A DNA stretch of 64,000 bases from Sulfurimonas sp. Its GTDB lineage: Bacteria; Campylobacterota; Campylobacteria; Campylobacterales; Sulfurimonadaceae. The stretch spans positions 1 to 64,000 of the forward strand of contig JALSLJ010000010.1 of the NCBI GenBank assembly GCA_026988315.1, written 5' to 3'. The notes below the pieces were generated by a model, which saw only the letters and a program-made list of their open reading frames with translations, had not been told where the DNA came from and searched no databases. Below are positions 27,679 to 36,637 of the stretch, in pieces. Positions within the stretch are counted from its first letter, which is position 1; every line of letters starts with the position of its first letter. A program made the position numbers and the translations under genes.

Positions 27679-28947
27679 ATGGCAGCATTAAGACAAACAC
27701 AAAGCGTAGAGACTAAACATAAACTCTCAAATACTTTACGAAATTGGTTGCCGATTTTACACTCTAGCTTGAGTGACTTAGGTGAGGCGATGTCCCCTTT
27801 TATTGAGGCGAATCCTGTTGTAGAAGTTGAGTCTGGATATGAGGAGGAGTTTGAAAAAAAGATTCCTAGAAAGATCATAAGTGGTGCTGTAAGTAATTCA
27901 AGAACTGAGCAAATAGAAGCACTTACTGTTCAAAAACGCTCGCTCTATGATGTTTTACAAGAGCAATTAGGAAAGCCACTTTTTCCTACACCTATCTCTC
28001 AAGATGTTGCATGTTTTGTGATGGAAAACTTAGATGAAAGTGGCTATTTTGAAGGGGATAGCGAAACATTTTGTGAGACAAACTCTATCACCATAGAAGA
28101 GTTTGAGAAAATTCGTTTACGATTTGCTCATGTTGAGCCTGTGGGAATTGCAGCAAAAGATTTAGCTGAGTCTTTTATGTTTCAGTTAGATAGTTCAGAT
28201 ATTAGTGATGATGCGTACCCATTATGTGTTAAAGTTATCAATGATATGCAAGCTATTCATAGCTATTCAGATGAAGAGAATTTTAGTGAGGTTATGAGAG
28301 TCCTAGGTACCTTTAAAAATCCTCCAAATATAGAGTATCAAGAAGAATCAGCCCAAATAGTCCCAGATTTAATGATATTTTTTAATGATGAGGATGCTAT
28401 TGAGGTGAAGTTAAATGATGCATACTATCCAATTATAAAAATAGACACAAACTATGCAGTTAAACATGAGTTTATCACCCAAAAGATAAAAGAAGCAAAG
28501 AGTTTAGTAGATGCTCTTGATATGAGGCGAGCAACACTTTATAAAGTTGGTCTTATGATTGTTGAGTATCAGTATGAATTTTTTACAGGTGGAGCTATTA
28601 TGCCACTCACACTAAAGACATTAGCTGAAGAGTTTGGACATAACCCCTCAACAATTTCACGCGCTATTGCAAATAAATATATCGCTTGTGACAGAGGTGT
28701 TTTTAGCATGAAAGAGTTCTTTACTACTGCTATAGATGAAGATGTTTCAAATGCAGCTATAAAAGAGTTTTTAGTAGCTCTTGTAAAAGAGGAAAGTCAT
28801 ATAAAACCGCTTAGCGATATGAAACTTTTAGCTTTGATTGAAGAAAAATTTAAAGTAAAAATGGTGAGACGCACCATTGCAAAGTACAGAAAACAGTTGA
28901 ATATTGCAGGGTCAAGTGAAAGAAAAAAACTTTATCATTTGCACTAA
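27679..28947 (+). CDS. rpoN: RNA polymerase sigma-54 factor
   Basis: In flagellated Campylobacterota sigma-54 transcribes the rod, hook and other middle flagellar genes, activated by FlgS/FlgR. The protein has the Gln/Leu N-terminal region (shortened), the core-binding domain, a helix-turn-helix (EFGHNPSTISRAIANKYI) and the RpoN box (VRRTIAKYRKQLNI). At 422 residues it matches Campylobacter and Helicobacter forms, shorter than E. coli (477). The ATG at 27679 lies close behind lptB. Confidence 0.96.
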   Translation: MAALRQTQSVETKHKLSNTLRNWLPILHSSLSDLGEAMSPFIEANPVVEVESGYEEEFEKKIPRKIISGAVSNSRTEQIEALTVQKRSLYDVLQEQLGKPLFPTPISQDVACFVMENLDESGYFEGDSETFCETNSITIEEFEKIRLRFAHVEPVGIAAKDLAESFMFQLDSSDISDDAYPLCVKVINDMQAIHSYSDEENFSEVMRVLGTFKNPPNIEYQEESAQIVPDLMIFFNDEDAIEVKLNDAYYPIIKIDTNYAVKHEFITQKIKEAKSLVDALDMRRATLYKVGLMIVEYQYEFFTGGAIMPLTLKTLAEEFGHNPSTISRAIANKYIACDRGVFSMKEFFTTAIDEDVSNAAIKEFLVALVKEESHIKPLSDMKLLALIEEKFKVKMVRRTIAKYRKQLNIAGSSERKKLYHLH

Positions 28948-28989
28948 AAGATGGATTTAGTAGATGTTAATTTATAAAGATGTATAGTT

Positions 28990-29700
28990 TTAGTATTTAA
29001 TTTTGGCTAGATAGAGTCCATTACTTTTAGCGGGTTTTATTTTATAATTTTTTTTACAATCTATCTGCTTTTGAAGTTCATCTTTTGTAAGTTTTAAAAG
29101 TGCTCCAACCATAAGGCGAATTTGAGAGCGTAAAAAGCCGTTTGCTTCAAAGTTAAGAACTATAAAACCTTTATGTTTATATGCAAAAGCTTTATAGATA
29201 ACTCTTCTTGTACTCTTGACATCACTTCCAGTTTTCATAAAAAATCTAAAGTCATGGGTGCCGAGAAAAAGTTTTATATTTTTTTTAATTGATTCAAAGT
29301 CAACTTTATCTAAAAAAGTTATAAAATCATTTTCAAAGGGATTGCTTGGAGCATCTTTGATTATATATCTGTAAACACGCTTTTTTGCGCTGTAGCGTGC
29401 ATGAAACTCATCAGGCACAGCTTTGATATTTTTAACAGTAATTGAGGTGGGAAGCATCTCGTTCATAACTTTTTTGAGTTTAGCTAAATCATTCCAAAAA
29501 TCAGGCAAATCAATATGTACTACTTGACCTGTGGCATGAACACCCTTATCTGTTCTTCCAGATGCAATCACTTTACTTGTAATATTGAGTCGAGAGAGGA
29601 GATATTCAAAGCTTCCCAAAATGGTATTTTGAGTCTCTTTTTGAACTTGCGAACCTAAAAAGGTGGTACCATTATATGCGATGGTTATAGAGCATCTCAT
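28990..29700 (-). CDS. truA: tRNA pseudouridine(38-40) synthase
   Basis: TruA makes pseudouridine at positions 38-40 in tRNA anticodon arms. The catalytic Asp sits in ASGRTDKGVHATGQV; FHARYSAKKRVYRY and FLRSQIRLMVGALL are further family motifs. The track start (29790) runs 30 codons into lptF/G; the start MRCSITIAYNGTTFLGSQ at 29700 is one base after the upstream stop and matches the normal N terminus (236 residues). Last gene of the coaBC operon. Confidence 0.95.
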   Translation of the reverse strand: MRCSITIAYNGTTFLGSQVQKETQNTILGSFEYLLSRLNITSKVIASGRTDKGVHATGQVVHIDLPDFWNDLAKLKKVMNEMLPTSITVKNIKAVPDEFHARYSAKKRVYRYIIKDAPSNPFENDFITFLDKVDFESIKKNIKLFLGTHDFRFFMKTGSDVKSTRRVIYKAFAYKHKGFIVLNFEANGFLRSQIRLMVGALLKLTKDELQKQIDCKKNYKIKPAKSNGLYLAKIKY

Positions 29701-29701
29701 C

Positions 29702-30724
29702 TCAAAATCTAGCCAAAATAGTTTTTTTGTAGAGAGCATATGTACCTGCAAGCCAAGCGAGGGCAACAACAGGGATTGTGTAGTACACAAGTAATTTTTG
29801 AAGTCCTAAAGCAGCTCCATAAAAAACGACAATTCCTAAAAAAAGATAAAGATACACCCTTCCTTTTTGATGTCTTACATGAACTATACCGATACTTGCA
29901 ATAAGGTAGAGGCTGATGAGGGGAAAAAGGCTTAGTAGTGTATTTGTAATTAACATCCGTCTTTTTACATATCTTTTATTATCTGCTCTCCAATATTCTA
30001 TAGCTGAATCATAGCTTAAGAGTTTGGTGGTCATAGTGTCATTTATATGCATAGTTTCAAAATTTATTTGAGAAAATTTATCTTTTGAATAGCTATACCC
30101 TTCACCATCAGTTAATTTAAGTCTTAATATCCCACCATCATTAATTATTTGTGCAGTTTTTGCACCGATAAGAATCTCCTCATTATCCCCTTTTTTGTTA
30201 AAAAGAAAAACTTCCCCATAGGTTCCATCAATGTTGTTTGTTCCAACATAAAGAAGCCAGTCTCCAAAACTGTGTCCAAACTCTGAAGCAGAGAGGTTAA
30301 ATTTCGCTTCACTTTTTTTATAGCTTAAAAAGTTTTTTGATAAAGTCTTTGCGTGTGGAAAGAGTATGAAAAAGTTTATGCCTAAAAGTACACACAGAAG
30401 AAGAGCAGGGGTAAGTAATGTTTTAATAATTAACTTTGGATGTATCCCAAGAGCAAAAAGAACAACTATTTCATTATCTGTTGAGAGTTTAAAGAGAGTA
30501 AGTGTTGCCGCTGCAAAAAATGATATAGGCAATGTAAAAAAGAGAACTTCTGGTAAAACAAAGAAGTAGAGCTTTGCCATCTCCCAAACACTTAGTTGAA
30601 TCACCGCTGTATAGGTGGCTAGTTTTATCAAAAATATGATTGAAGCTATAGAAAATAGCGGAAAAAAAATTGATAAAAATAGTATGGATAAATTACTAAT
30701 AATATATTTTTGAAGTCTATCCAT
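29702..30724 (-). CDS. LPS export permease (LptF/LptG, YjgP/YjgQ family)
   Basis: 340 residues with three N-terminal membrane helices, a periplasmic jelly-roll-like domain of about 150 residues and three C-terminal helices. The second-helix region (LPEVLFFTLPISFFAAATLTLFKLSTDNEIVVLFALGI) is the family signature. It would pair with a partner permease and LptB (26942-27664) to drive LPS transport. Only one permease is present here; whether it is LptF or LptG is not clear. Confidence 0.92.
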   Translation of the reverse strand: MDRLQKYIISNLSILFLSIFFPLFSIASIIFLIKLATYTAVIQLSVWEMAKLYFFVLPEVLFFTLPISFFAAATLTLFKLSTDNEIVVLFALGIHPKLIIKTLLTPALLLCVLLGINFFILFPHAKTLSKNFLSYKKSEAKFNLSASEFGHSFGDWLLYVGTNNIDGTYGEVFLFNKKGDNEEILIGAKTAQIINDGGILRLKLTDGEGYSYSKDKFSQINFETMHINDTMTTKLLSYDSAIEYWRADNKRYVKRRMLITNTLLSLFPLISLYLIASIGIVHVRHQKGRVYLYLFLGIVVFYGAALGLQKLLVYYTIPVVALAWLAGTYALYKKTILARF

Positions 30725-30727
30725 GAT

Positions 30728-31546
30728 TTAGTAGTTTGCCTCAATATACGCTAGAATCGGGCTGTCAAATATATAAACAATAAATGTTGCTAGAGCTAAA
30801 AATGGAACAAAAGGAACTCTTTGTTCTTCAGCAGAGCGACCTCTAACAGCCATCATCACAGGAAGAGCTAAGAGTGCAGATAAAAATATGGCAACCAGAG
30901 TAAGTTGTACCCCAAGAAGTGCCCCCATAGTTGCTGCAACCATTATATCCCCCTCTCCCATAGCTTCTATAAAAGGGTAGGTGTGATAATTTTTTGTCCA
31001 AGGTGTGATTGTTTTGCTAGCTTGTCTATGAGCTGAAGATGTTAAAAGGTAAGAGAGGGCAAATCTAAGGAGAGTAAATCCACCAGCAAAAAGTAGAGCA
31101 TTTTGAAAGTTTAATAAAACACCATCGATACTCCACGCTCCAAAAATAGCAAAAACCAAAGCTAAAAGGTTTAATGAGTCGGGAACCATTTTGTATTTAA
31201 AATCAATCATAGAGAGAGCTAAAAGCATTAAAAAACTAAAAGCAATTAAAAATATAGGGAAGTTTATACTATATTTAGCAGCTAAAACGACAAATATAAG
31301 ACCTGAGAGAAGCTCTATTATAGGATATTGAATTGAAATTTTAGAGTTACAAAATGAGCATTTTCCTCTTAAGCATAACCATGAAATTATGGGAATATTA
31401 TGCCAGGGTTTAAGAGGAGTGTTACAGCTATAGCAGTGAGAAGGGGTAAATACTATACTCTCATCTTTAGGGATGCGTAAAATTACTACATTTATAAAAG
31501 AGCCTAAGAGGATTCCTAAAATAAAAGCAAGAAAAAGTTCTATCAT
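30728..31546 (-). CDS. Type IV prepilin peptidase (A24 family)
   Basis: It cleaves and N-methylates prepilin-type signals at the inner membrane. The catalytic aspartates lie in MIDFKYKMVPD and GEGDIMV; the cytoplasmic zinc module CYSC...CLRGKCSFC has four cysteines, as in bifunctional PilD enzymes. The track start is inside uppS; ATG 31546 (MIELFLAFILGILLGSFINVVILRIPK) overlaps uppS by four bases and gives the usual N terminus. No pilin or assembly genes are nearby. Confidence 0.93.
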   Translation of the reverse strand: MIELFLAFILGILLGSFINVVILRIPKDESIVFTPSHCYSCNTPLKPWHNIPIISWLCLRGKCSFCNSKISIQYPIIELLSGLIFVVLAAKYSINFPIFLIAFSFLMLLALSMIDFKYKMVPDSLNLLALVFAIFGAWSIDGVLLNFQNALLFAGGFTLLRFALSYLLTSSAHRQASKTITPWTKNYHTYPFIEAMGEGDIMVAATMGALLGVQLTLVAIFLSALLALPVMMAVRGRSAEEQRVPFVPFLALATFIVYIFDSPILAYIEANY

Positions 31547-32220
31547 TTTAAGCCTCCAAATCGACGCTCGATTTTTGTAAAGTTTTTTATTATTTTTTCT
31601 AAATCTGTTGTAGTAAAATCTGGCCAGAGGGTATCTACAAAAAATATCTCCGCATACGCTACTTGCCAAAGTAAAAAGTTTGAAAGTCTATGGTCGCCAC
31701 CTGTTCGTATGAGTATGTCAACATTATGTTTGCAATCAAGCCCATTACTCAGCATCGCCTCTGTAATATTTTCATGAGATTTTTTTAGTTTATTGACAGC
31801 TCGAAGTAGTTCATCATGAGCACCATAGTTGAGTGCTAAACTTTGAACAAGACCATCGCAATCGGAAGTTTTTTCTTGCACATCCTTAATGGTTCTTTGA
31901 AGACTTTTGGAAAAAGCTCTAATATCGCCAATAGGCTCAAAGCGGATATTGTTTTTTATATAAGAAGAGAGCTCATTTTTAAGATGATTTTCTAATAGTT
32001 TCATCAAAAATTCAACTTCTAAGCGGGGTCTTTTCCAGTTTTCAGTAGAAAAAGCATAGAGTGTTAATCGCTCAATATCCTTGTGCTGGGCACAAAAAGT
32101 TGTGATGTTTTTAACTACTTTAGATCCTGCTTCATGCCCTTTAACCCTTTTTTTATTTTGTTGTTCAGCCCAGCGACCGTTTCCATCCATGATAATTGCT
32201 ATATGTTGTGCTCTATTCAT
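31543..32220 (-). CDS. uppS: Undecaprenyl diphosphate synthase (cis-prenyltransferase)
   Basis: It elongates farnesyl diphosphate to the C55 carrier for peptidoglycan and O-antigen synthesis. IAIIMDGNGRWAEQ (catalytic Asp), TLYAFSTENWKRP and RTGGDHRLSNFLLWQVAYAEIFFVDTLWPDF are all present. Length 225 is slightly short but usual for the group. Overlaps both neighbours by four bases. Confidence 0.96.
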   Translation of the reverse strand: MNRAQHIAIIMDGNGRWAEQQNKKRVKGHEAGSKVVKNITTFCAQHKDIERLTLYAFSTENWKRPRLEVEFLMKLLENHLKNELSSYIKNNIRFEPIGDIRAFSKSLQRTIKDVQEKTSDCDGLVQSLALNYGAHDELLRAVNKLKKSHENITEAMLSNGLDCKHNVDILIRTGGDHRLSNFLLWQVAYAEIFFVDTLWPDFTTTDLEKIIKNFTKIERRFGGLK

Positions 32221-32969
32221 ATGCTGACATCCAATATGGAGTTTGTGTTGGTATAGTAAAGTGGTTCAATATTTTCTCGTAGTCGTATCTCTAGGGTATG
32301 TGAAAAGTTTTTCATATCATTTTCCAAAAAGTTTTTTGTTGTGTCATATGCAACATTGAGTTGTACAGCAACATCGCCATTGTCGAGTGTTATGAGACCT
32401 GAAATGGGTCCAAGAACCTCTAGTGCTGCATAAAAATCTATGTATCTCTTTTTTATTTTCTTATTATATCTTTTTTTAAATTGTAAAATAGAAAAATAGT
32501 TGTGATAATTTAATGGAATTGTCATTGTTTGGTTATGAAGCGAGAGTAAAAGGGTAGATATATTTGAAAATTCCTCTTTTGTGCTAGCATTACTTAGATG
32601 TTCTAAAAGATTTTGTTTGAGCATAGAAGTTGGATTTTTAGCATTTAAAATAGTCTGTAGATCTTTAAGAGTGTACTCAAGATTATTGTTGTGTGTGTTT
32701 TGTAAAAATTGAGGTATTTTAACTAGGTTTGAGAGTGTGAGTGTGGAGTTTTTTGTATGGGAGAGTTGTGTCCAGTACTTGTCGCCACTAACTAAAGGTT
32801 TATCGCTTTGCGCTGTTAGTGTTTTATTATCTAGTAAAACAGTATATTTTCCATCACCCAATGACTTTAAAACATCCACTGAAGCGAGTTTTAAAAGTGC
32901 TGTAGCACTATTTGGATTAGTTGATAGTAGTTTTGCTAGCGCATTTATTTTGTTGATGGAAAAATTCAT
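32217..32969 (-). CDS. Unknown protein, C-terminal half possibly FliK-like
   Basis: Not firmly recognised. The first 120 residues are Ser/Asn/Leu-rich with low complexity. The last 85 (ALEVLGPISGLITLDNGDVAVQLNVAYDTTKNFLENDMKNFSHTLEIRLRE) resemble the C-terminal core of flagellar hook-length control proteins, where an LGxVxxxL-strand-helix pattern is typical. The position between coaBC and uppS gives no functional hint. FliK-like is a weak inference. Confidence 0.7.
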   Translation of the reverse strand: MNFSINKINALAKLLSTNPNSATALLKLASVDVLKSLGDGKYTVLLDNKTLTAQSDKPLVSGDKYWTQLSHTKNSTLTLSNLVKIPQFLQNTHNNNLEYTLKDLQTILNAKNPTSMLKQNLLEHLSNASTKEEFSNISTLLLSLHNQTMTIPLNYHNYFSILQFKKRYNKKIKKRYIDFYAALEVLGPISGLITLDNGDVAVQLNVAYDTTKNFLENDMKNFSHTLEIRLRENIEPLYYTNTNSILDVSI

Positions 32970-32975
32970 ATATGC

Positions 32976-34247
32976 TTAGTTTAACTTTTGTGTATGATTT
33001 ATAATATCAAAAGCTACACTTAATTTATCAGCTTCTTTAAGAGATTCAATACCATCAGGCGTTATAAATTCAATTTTATTTCTATCGCCTCCAAAGCTAG
33101 ATGAGTCTTTTAAAATATTTAAACATACCGCATCTATATTTTTTGTATCTATCATCTTTGAAGCGTTGTGAATAGCATTTTCTTTATCCATCTCCGCTTT
33201 AAACCCAATAACACTAATCCCCTCTTTATCTATTGAATCCAATATGTCAATGTTTTTACAAAGAGCTAGTTCCCATGTATCACCTAAAACATCTTTTTTG
33301 AGTTTTCCATCTTGAGCATATTCTGGGATATAGTCACTTACTGCCGCTGCCATGAAAAGATAAGGTTTTTTTTGGATCACATGGATGTGTTCATCTCGCA
33401 TAAGTGTAGCTTTGGAGAGTTTTCCTTTTTTAGCGATTCGCACGGAATCTATAAGGTACTCCATCATCTCTGCAGAATCTTCCACATCGAGTTTGTGTAT
33501 ATTTTTTGGTAACTCAGTCTCAAATCTGGTAGCTATCAGGTTAACATCCGCACCTTTGCAGTAAAGAGCTGTTGCAAGTGAAGAAGCCATCTTACCACTT
33601 GAATAATTAGAGATATAACGAACATCATCTATCTTCTCTATAGTACCACCACCTGTTACTATTACACGCCTATCTGCCCAAAAATTATCTTTTAGTAAGG
33701 CTCTAGCTGATTGCCAAAAGATATCCATAGGTTCAGCCATAGCACCATCACCCGTAGTCTTGCAAGCTAGCTCTTTTATCTGAGTATCTACAATCTCATA
33801 ATTTGCAATCCCTAACATTTTTAGGTTTGCTTGTGTCATAGGGTTTTGGAGCATATTAGTGTTTGCTGAGGGTGCTAGAATTTTAAGTTTTGGATAAGCT
33901 AGGGCACATTGAAGTAGCATGTTATCTGCTATAGCATTTGCAAGTTTTGCTATAGTATTAGCAGTTGCTGGAGCTATCACAAACAGGTCCGCCCACTCGG
34001 TAGTTTTAATATGATTATGATCAGAGTGCCATGACTCATTCGTGTCATCGAGTATTTGATTTGAGCTAAGTGCCTCAAAACTAAGTGGAGTAACAAACTT
34101 TTTTGCTGCATCACTCATCACAACTTTGACCTCTGCACCAGCTTTGATAAAGAGCCTCACGAGCTCTAATGATTTATAGGCCGCAATTGAGCCAGTTACT
34201 CCAACGAGGATTTTTTTACCTTGTAGTAGATCTAATGAAATAAGCAT
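32976..34247 (-). CDS. coaBC: Bifunctional phosphopantothenoylcysteine decarboxylase / phosphopantothenate-cysteine ligase
   Basis: Two steps of coenzyme A synthesis. The CoaC half (1-185) has GVTGSIAAYKSLELVR, the catalytic His in NHIKTTEWAD, and the catalytic Cys in ELACKTTGDGAMAEP; the substrate clamp reads PSANTNM instead of the usual PxMNxxM. The CoaB half has TGGGTIEKIDDVRYISNYSSGKMA, AAVSDY and KKDVLGDTWELALCKN. It is the first gene of a six-gene minus-strand operon. A TATAAT at 34293 (minus) fits its promoter. Confidence 0.96.
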   Translation of the reverse strand: MLISLDLLQGKKILVGVTGSIAAYKSLELVRLFIKAGAEVKVVMSDAAKKFVTPLSFEALSSNQILDDTNESWHSDHNHIKTTEWADLFVIAPATANTIAKLANAIADNMLLQCALAYPKLKILAPSANTNMLQNPMTQANLKMLGIANYEIVDTQIKELACKTTGDGAMAEPMDIFWQSARALLKDNFWADRRVIVTGGGTIEKIDDVRYISNYSSGKMASSLATALYCKGADVNLIATRFETELPKNIHKLDVEDSAEMMEYLIDSVRIAKKGKLSKATLMRDEHIHVIQKKPYLFMAAAVSDYIPEYAQDGKLKKDVLGDTWELALCKNIDILDSIDKEGISVIGFKAEMDKENAIHNASKMIDTKNIDAVCLNILKDSSSFGGDRNKIEFITPDGIESLKEADKLSVAFDIINHTQKLN

Positions 34248-34292
34248 ATTAGGTTTCCTTTTATAATATTTTACTTTTATCTATTTTTATGT

Positions 34293-34298
34293 ATTATA
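34293..34298 (-). promoter_or_regulatory. Probable -10 box for the coaBC operon
   Basis: TATAAT on the minus strand 46 bases before the coaBC start. Just upstream lies an inverted repeat AATAGAT-N7-ATCTATT at 34304-34324, in the -35 region. The remainder of the 234-base gap (34248-34481) contains no gene or RNA I can recognise. Confidence 0.45.
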
Positions 34299-34303
34299 AC
34301 TCG

Positions 34304-34324
34304 AATAGATGAAATTTATCTATT
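34304..34324. repeat. Inverted repeat in the coaBC/thiI divergent gap
   Basis: Perfect seven-base arms AATAGAT and ATCTATT with a seven-base spacer. A TTTATCTATTT segment occurs twice in direct orientation here. Could be an operator; AT-rich chance is possible. Confidence 0.4.
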
Positions 34325-34448
34325 TACTTTTTTTAGTAGTTTGCTTATCTGTTTGTTCATTCATACAGTTGATTCCTTCAAAGGGGTGCAAATATTTTAA
34401 GAATTATAGCCGAGTGTAGATAAAATGATGGTTCAACATCTCATATGC

Positions 34449-34454
34449 TATAAT
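34449..34454 (+). promoter_or_regulatory. Probable extended -10 box for thiI
   Basis: TATGCTATAAT, an extended -10 form, lies 28 bases before the GTG start of thiI, with AAGG at 34471 as ribosome site. Confidence 0.55.
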
Positions 34455-34481
34455 GGCGTCTATATAAACTAAGGTATAAGC

Positions 34482-35945
34482 GTGCAAAACTCATCTACGA
34501 ATACACAAAAATTCATCTTAAAATTTTTCCCAGAGATAATGATTAAAGGCTCTTCCGCAAAACGGCAAATGGTAGGGCAGCTCTACACAAACCTTATCAC
34601 TATACTAGAACGAATAGATTCAGATATTAAAGTCAGAAAATTCTCTGATAAAATAGAGATACTCACACCTAAAAGTGTAATAACAGAAGTAAGACTGGCT
34701 CTTATGGAGACATCAGGGATAGAACAGGTACTTGAGGTTTTACAATTTGATGGTATGGACAGCATTGAAAAGATAAAGCATAAAGTTGGCGAGATAGTTC
34801 ATGAGAGTATTAAGGGCAAAACTTTTGTTGTTAGAGTAAAGCGTACAGGAACACATAGTTTTAAGTCAACTGAGATAGAACAAACTGTAGGGGGCTATCT
34901 ACTAGCACATACAGAAGCTAAAGGGGTTGACCTTCGTAATCCTGAGCTAACTATACAAATGGAGCTTATCGAGCAACAGCTTAATATCATCACTACAAAG
35001 TATAAAGGTTTAAGTGGATTTCCTATTGGAACACAAGGGGATATACTCTCTTTAATGTCTGGAGGGTTTGACTCAACAGTTGCTTCTTACTTGACTATGA
35101 AAAGAGGGATTAAAACTCACTTTGTATTTTTTAATCTTGGTGGTATGGCACATGAGATTGGTGTGAAGCAAGTAGCGCTTTACTTATGGGCTAAGTTTGG
35201 TTCATCTCATAGAGTGAAGTTTATCTCTGTACCCTTTGATGATGTTCTTAGTGAGATATTTCGCTCAACTGCACCCACATACATGGGAGTGACACTTAAA
35301 CGCCTTATGCTTAGGGCATCTCAAAAAATAGCTAATGAACTTGAGATTGATGCACTACTTACAGGTGAGAGTGTTGCTCAGGTATCAAGCCAGACACTTA
35401 GAAATCTTGCTCTTATTGATAAAGCGAGTGATATGTTGATTTTGCGTCCTCTCTCAACTATGAATAAACCAGAAATTATCTCCATCGCAAACGATATAGG
35501 AACACGACACTTTGCAGAAAGTATGCCTGAATACTGTGGTGTAATATCGCAAAACCCAATTACACACGGCTCTTTTAAGCGCATGGAGAGGGAGGCTAAA
35601 AAGTTTAATTACGAGGTGCTAGATAAAGCCGTTGAAGATGCCGAACATATCTATGTAGATGAAATTGTAGATGATGTGAGTAATCTGGCTCCTATTGAAG
35701 TTATTAATGATGTATCAAGTGGTGATTTTGTGGTGATTGATATCCGTGGGGAAGATGAATGTATAGAAACTTCATGTGAAAGTATCAAGATACCATTTCA
35801 TAAACTCAAAACAGAGTTTAATAAACTCCCCAAAGATAAAGAGTATTTACTTTATTGTGAAAAAGGTATCATGAGTCAATTACATGCACAATACCTACGC
35901 GATGCTAAAAAGAGTGAAAATGTTAGGGTGTATCGACCTTTATAA
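34482..35945 (+). CDS. thiI: tRNA 4-thiouridine synthase with C-terminal rhodanese domain
   Basis: ThiI thiolates U8 of tRNA and, through its rhodanese domain, supplies sulfur for the thiamine thiazole. The N-terminal ferredoxin-like/THUMP region (1-165), PP-loop SGGFDSTVASYL near residue 190 and a C-terminal rhodanese (about 395-487, DIRGEDE and the active-site Cys in LYCEKGIMSQ) are all present. The 487-residue long form resembles gammaproteobacterial ThiI. The start is GTG at 34482. The 3' end overlaps the convergent LolA-like gene by 23 bases. Confidence 0.95.
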   Translation: MQNSSTNTQKFILKFFPEIMIKGSSAKRQMVGQLYTNLITILERIDSDIKVRKFSDKIEILTPKSVITEVRLALMETSGIEQVLEVLQFDGMDSIEKIKHKVGEIVHESIKGKTFVVRVKRTGTHSFKSTEIEQTVGGYLLAHTEAKGVDLRNPELTIQMELIEQQLNIITTKYKGLSGFPIGTQGDILSLMSGGFDSTVASYLTMKRGIKTHFVFFNLGGMAHEIGVKQVALYLWAKFGSSHRVKFISVPFDDVLSEIFRSTAPTYMGVTLKRLMLRASQKIANELEIDALLTGESVAQVSSQTLRNLALIDKASDMLILRPLSTMNKPEIISIANDIGTRHFAESMPEYCGVISQNPITHGSFKRMEREAKKFNYEVLDKAVEDAEHIYVDEIVDDVSNLAPIEVINDVSSGDFVVIDIRGEDECIETSCESIKIPFHKLKTEFNKLPKDKEYLLYCEKGIMSQLHAQYLRDAKKSENVRVYRPL

Positions 35946-36606
35946 AGTTAAAATCCGTAGTATCTAGCTGCATTACAGCGGTATTCATACTTCCTACAAA
36001 TTTAGTCTCTTTGTGGGGCAACATAACTCCTTTTACAGATTTGTATTCATCGTATTTGGTTAAAAACTCCATCTGTCTTGGTCCCATTTGAAGTCTGCCT
36101 ATAGTTTTTTCAATAAACAGAGTTCTTTTTGAGACTATGTATTCTACTTTCATACCATCAATATCTAGCTCCAATATATACTGTTTTGAGTTTTGAGTCA
36201 CGCTAAGGTTGCTTAGTTTGTTTTTAAGAACAAGTGGACTATAGAGCCGCATAAGTTGTAGTTTTACAGCGTTGATCATTGGACCTTGTATAGGTGTGAC
36301 TTTGCCAGAAAATATTTTTTGAGCAGAGTTTTTGTTCAGGATTCTCACCTCTGTTCTATCAGGATAGATTATCTCAGTACGAAAGTAATCTGGCATAGAT
36401 ATTTCTCTATTATCGAACCCGCTACTATCTGAAAGCATAAACTCTATGCTCCACCTTTGTTTGTAGCTTAGAAGCTGTAAAAGGTTCTCTTCACCACCAT
36501 AAGCATTTATCATCTTATCTATAATGACACCTTTGTCTAGCTCTTTTGCATCTACTATACCAAAGAGGAGAAGAGTTATTACAAGTGTTTTTAGAATTTG
36601 TTTCAT
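35923..36606 (-). CDS. Exported LolA-like protein
   Basis: Signal peptide KQILKTLVITLLLFGIVDA, then about 205 residues of beta-rich sequence (YKQRWSIEFMLSDSSG, MKVEYIVSKRTLFIEKTIGRLQMGPRQMEFLTKYDEYKSVKGVMLPHKETKFVG) like outer-membrane lipoprotein-sorting folds (LolA/LolB-type half-barrel). It probably binds a lipid or lipoprotein in the periplasm; the closest annotated group cannot be named. It follows the cytochrome c peroxidase gene by 31 bases and is likely co-transcribed with it. Confidence 0.7.
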   Translation of the reverse strand: MKQILKTLVITLLLFGIVDAKELDKGVIIDKMINAYGGEENLLQLLSYKQRWSIEFMLSDSSGFDNREISMPDYFRTEIIYPDRTEVRILNKNSAQKIFSGKVTPIQGPMINAVKLQLMRLYSPLVLKNKLSNLSVTQNSKQYILELDIDGMKVEYIVSKRTLFIEKTIGRLQMGPRQMEFLTKYDEYKSVKGVMLPHKETKFVGSMNTAVMQLDTTDFNFIKVDTP

Positions 36607-36637
36607 TTTTACCTACCTAAATTAAAATTTTGTTGTG

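Noticed and set aside
29701-29790. N-terminal extension of truA
   Set aside because: It is an out-of-frame reading of lptF/G; the normal TruA N terminus begins at 29700.
34248-34481. Possible tRNA or small RNA in the largest gap
   Set aside because: No cloverleaf, TTCGA/anticodon pattern or clear stem was found; only promoters and one inverted repeat.
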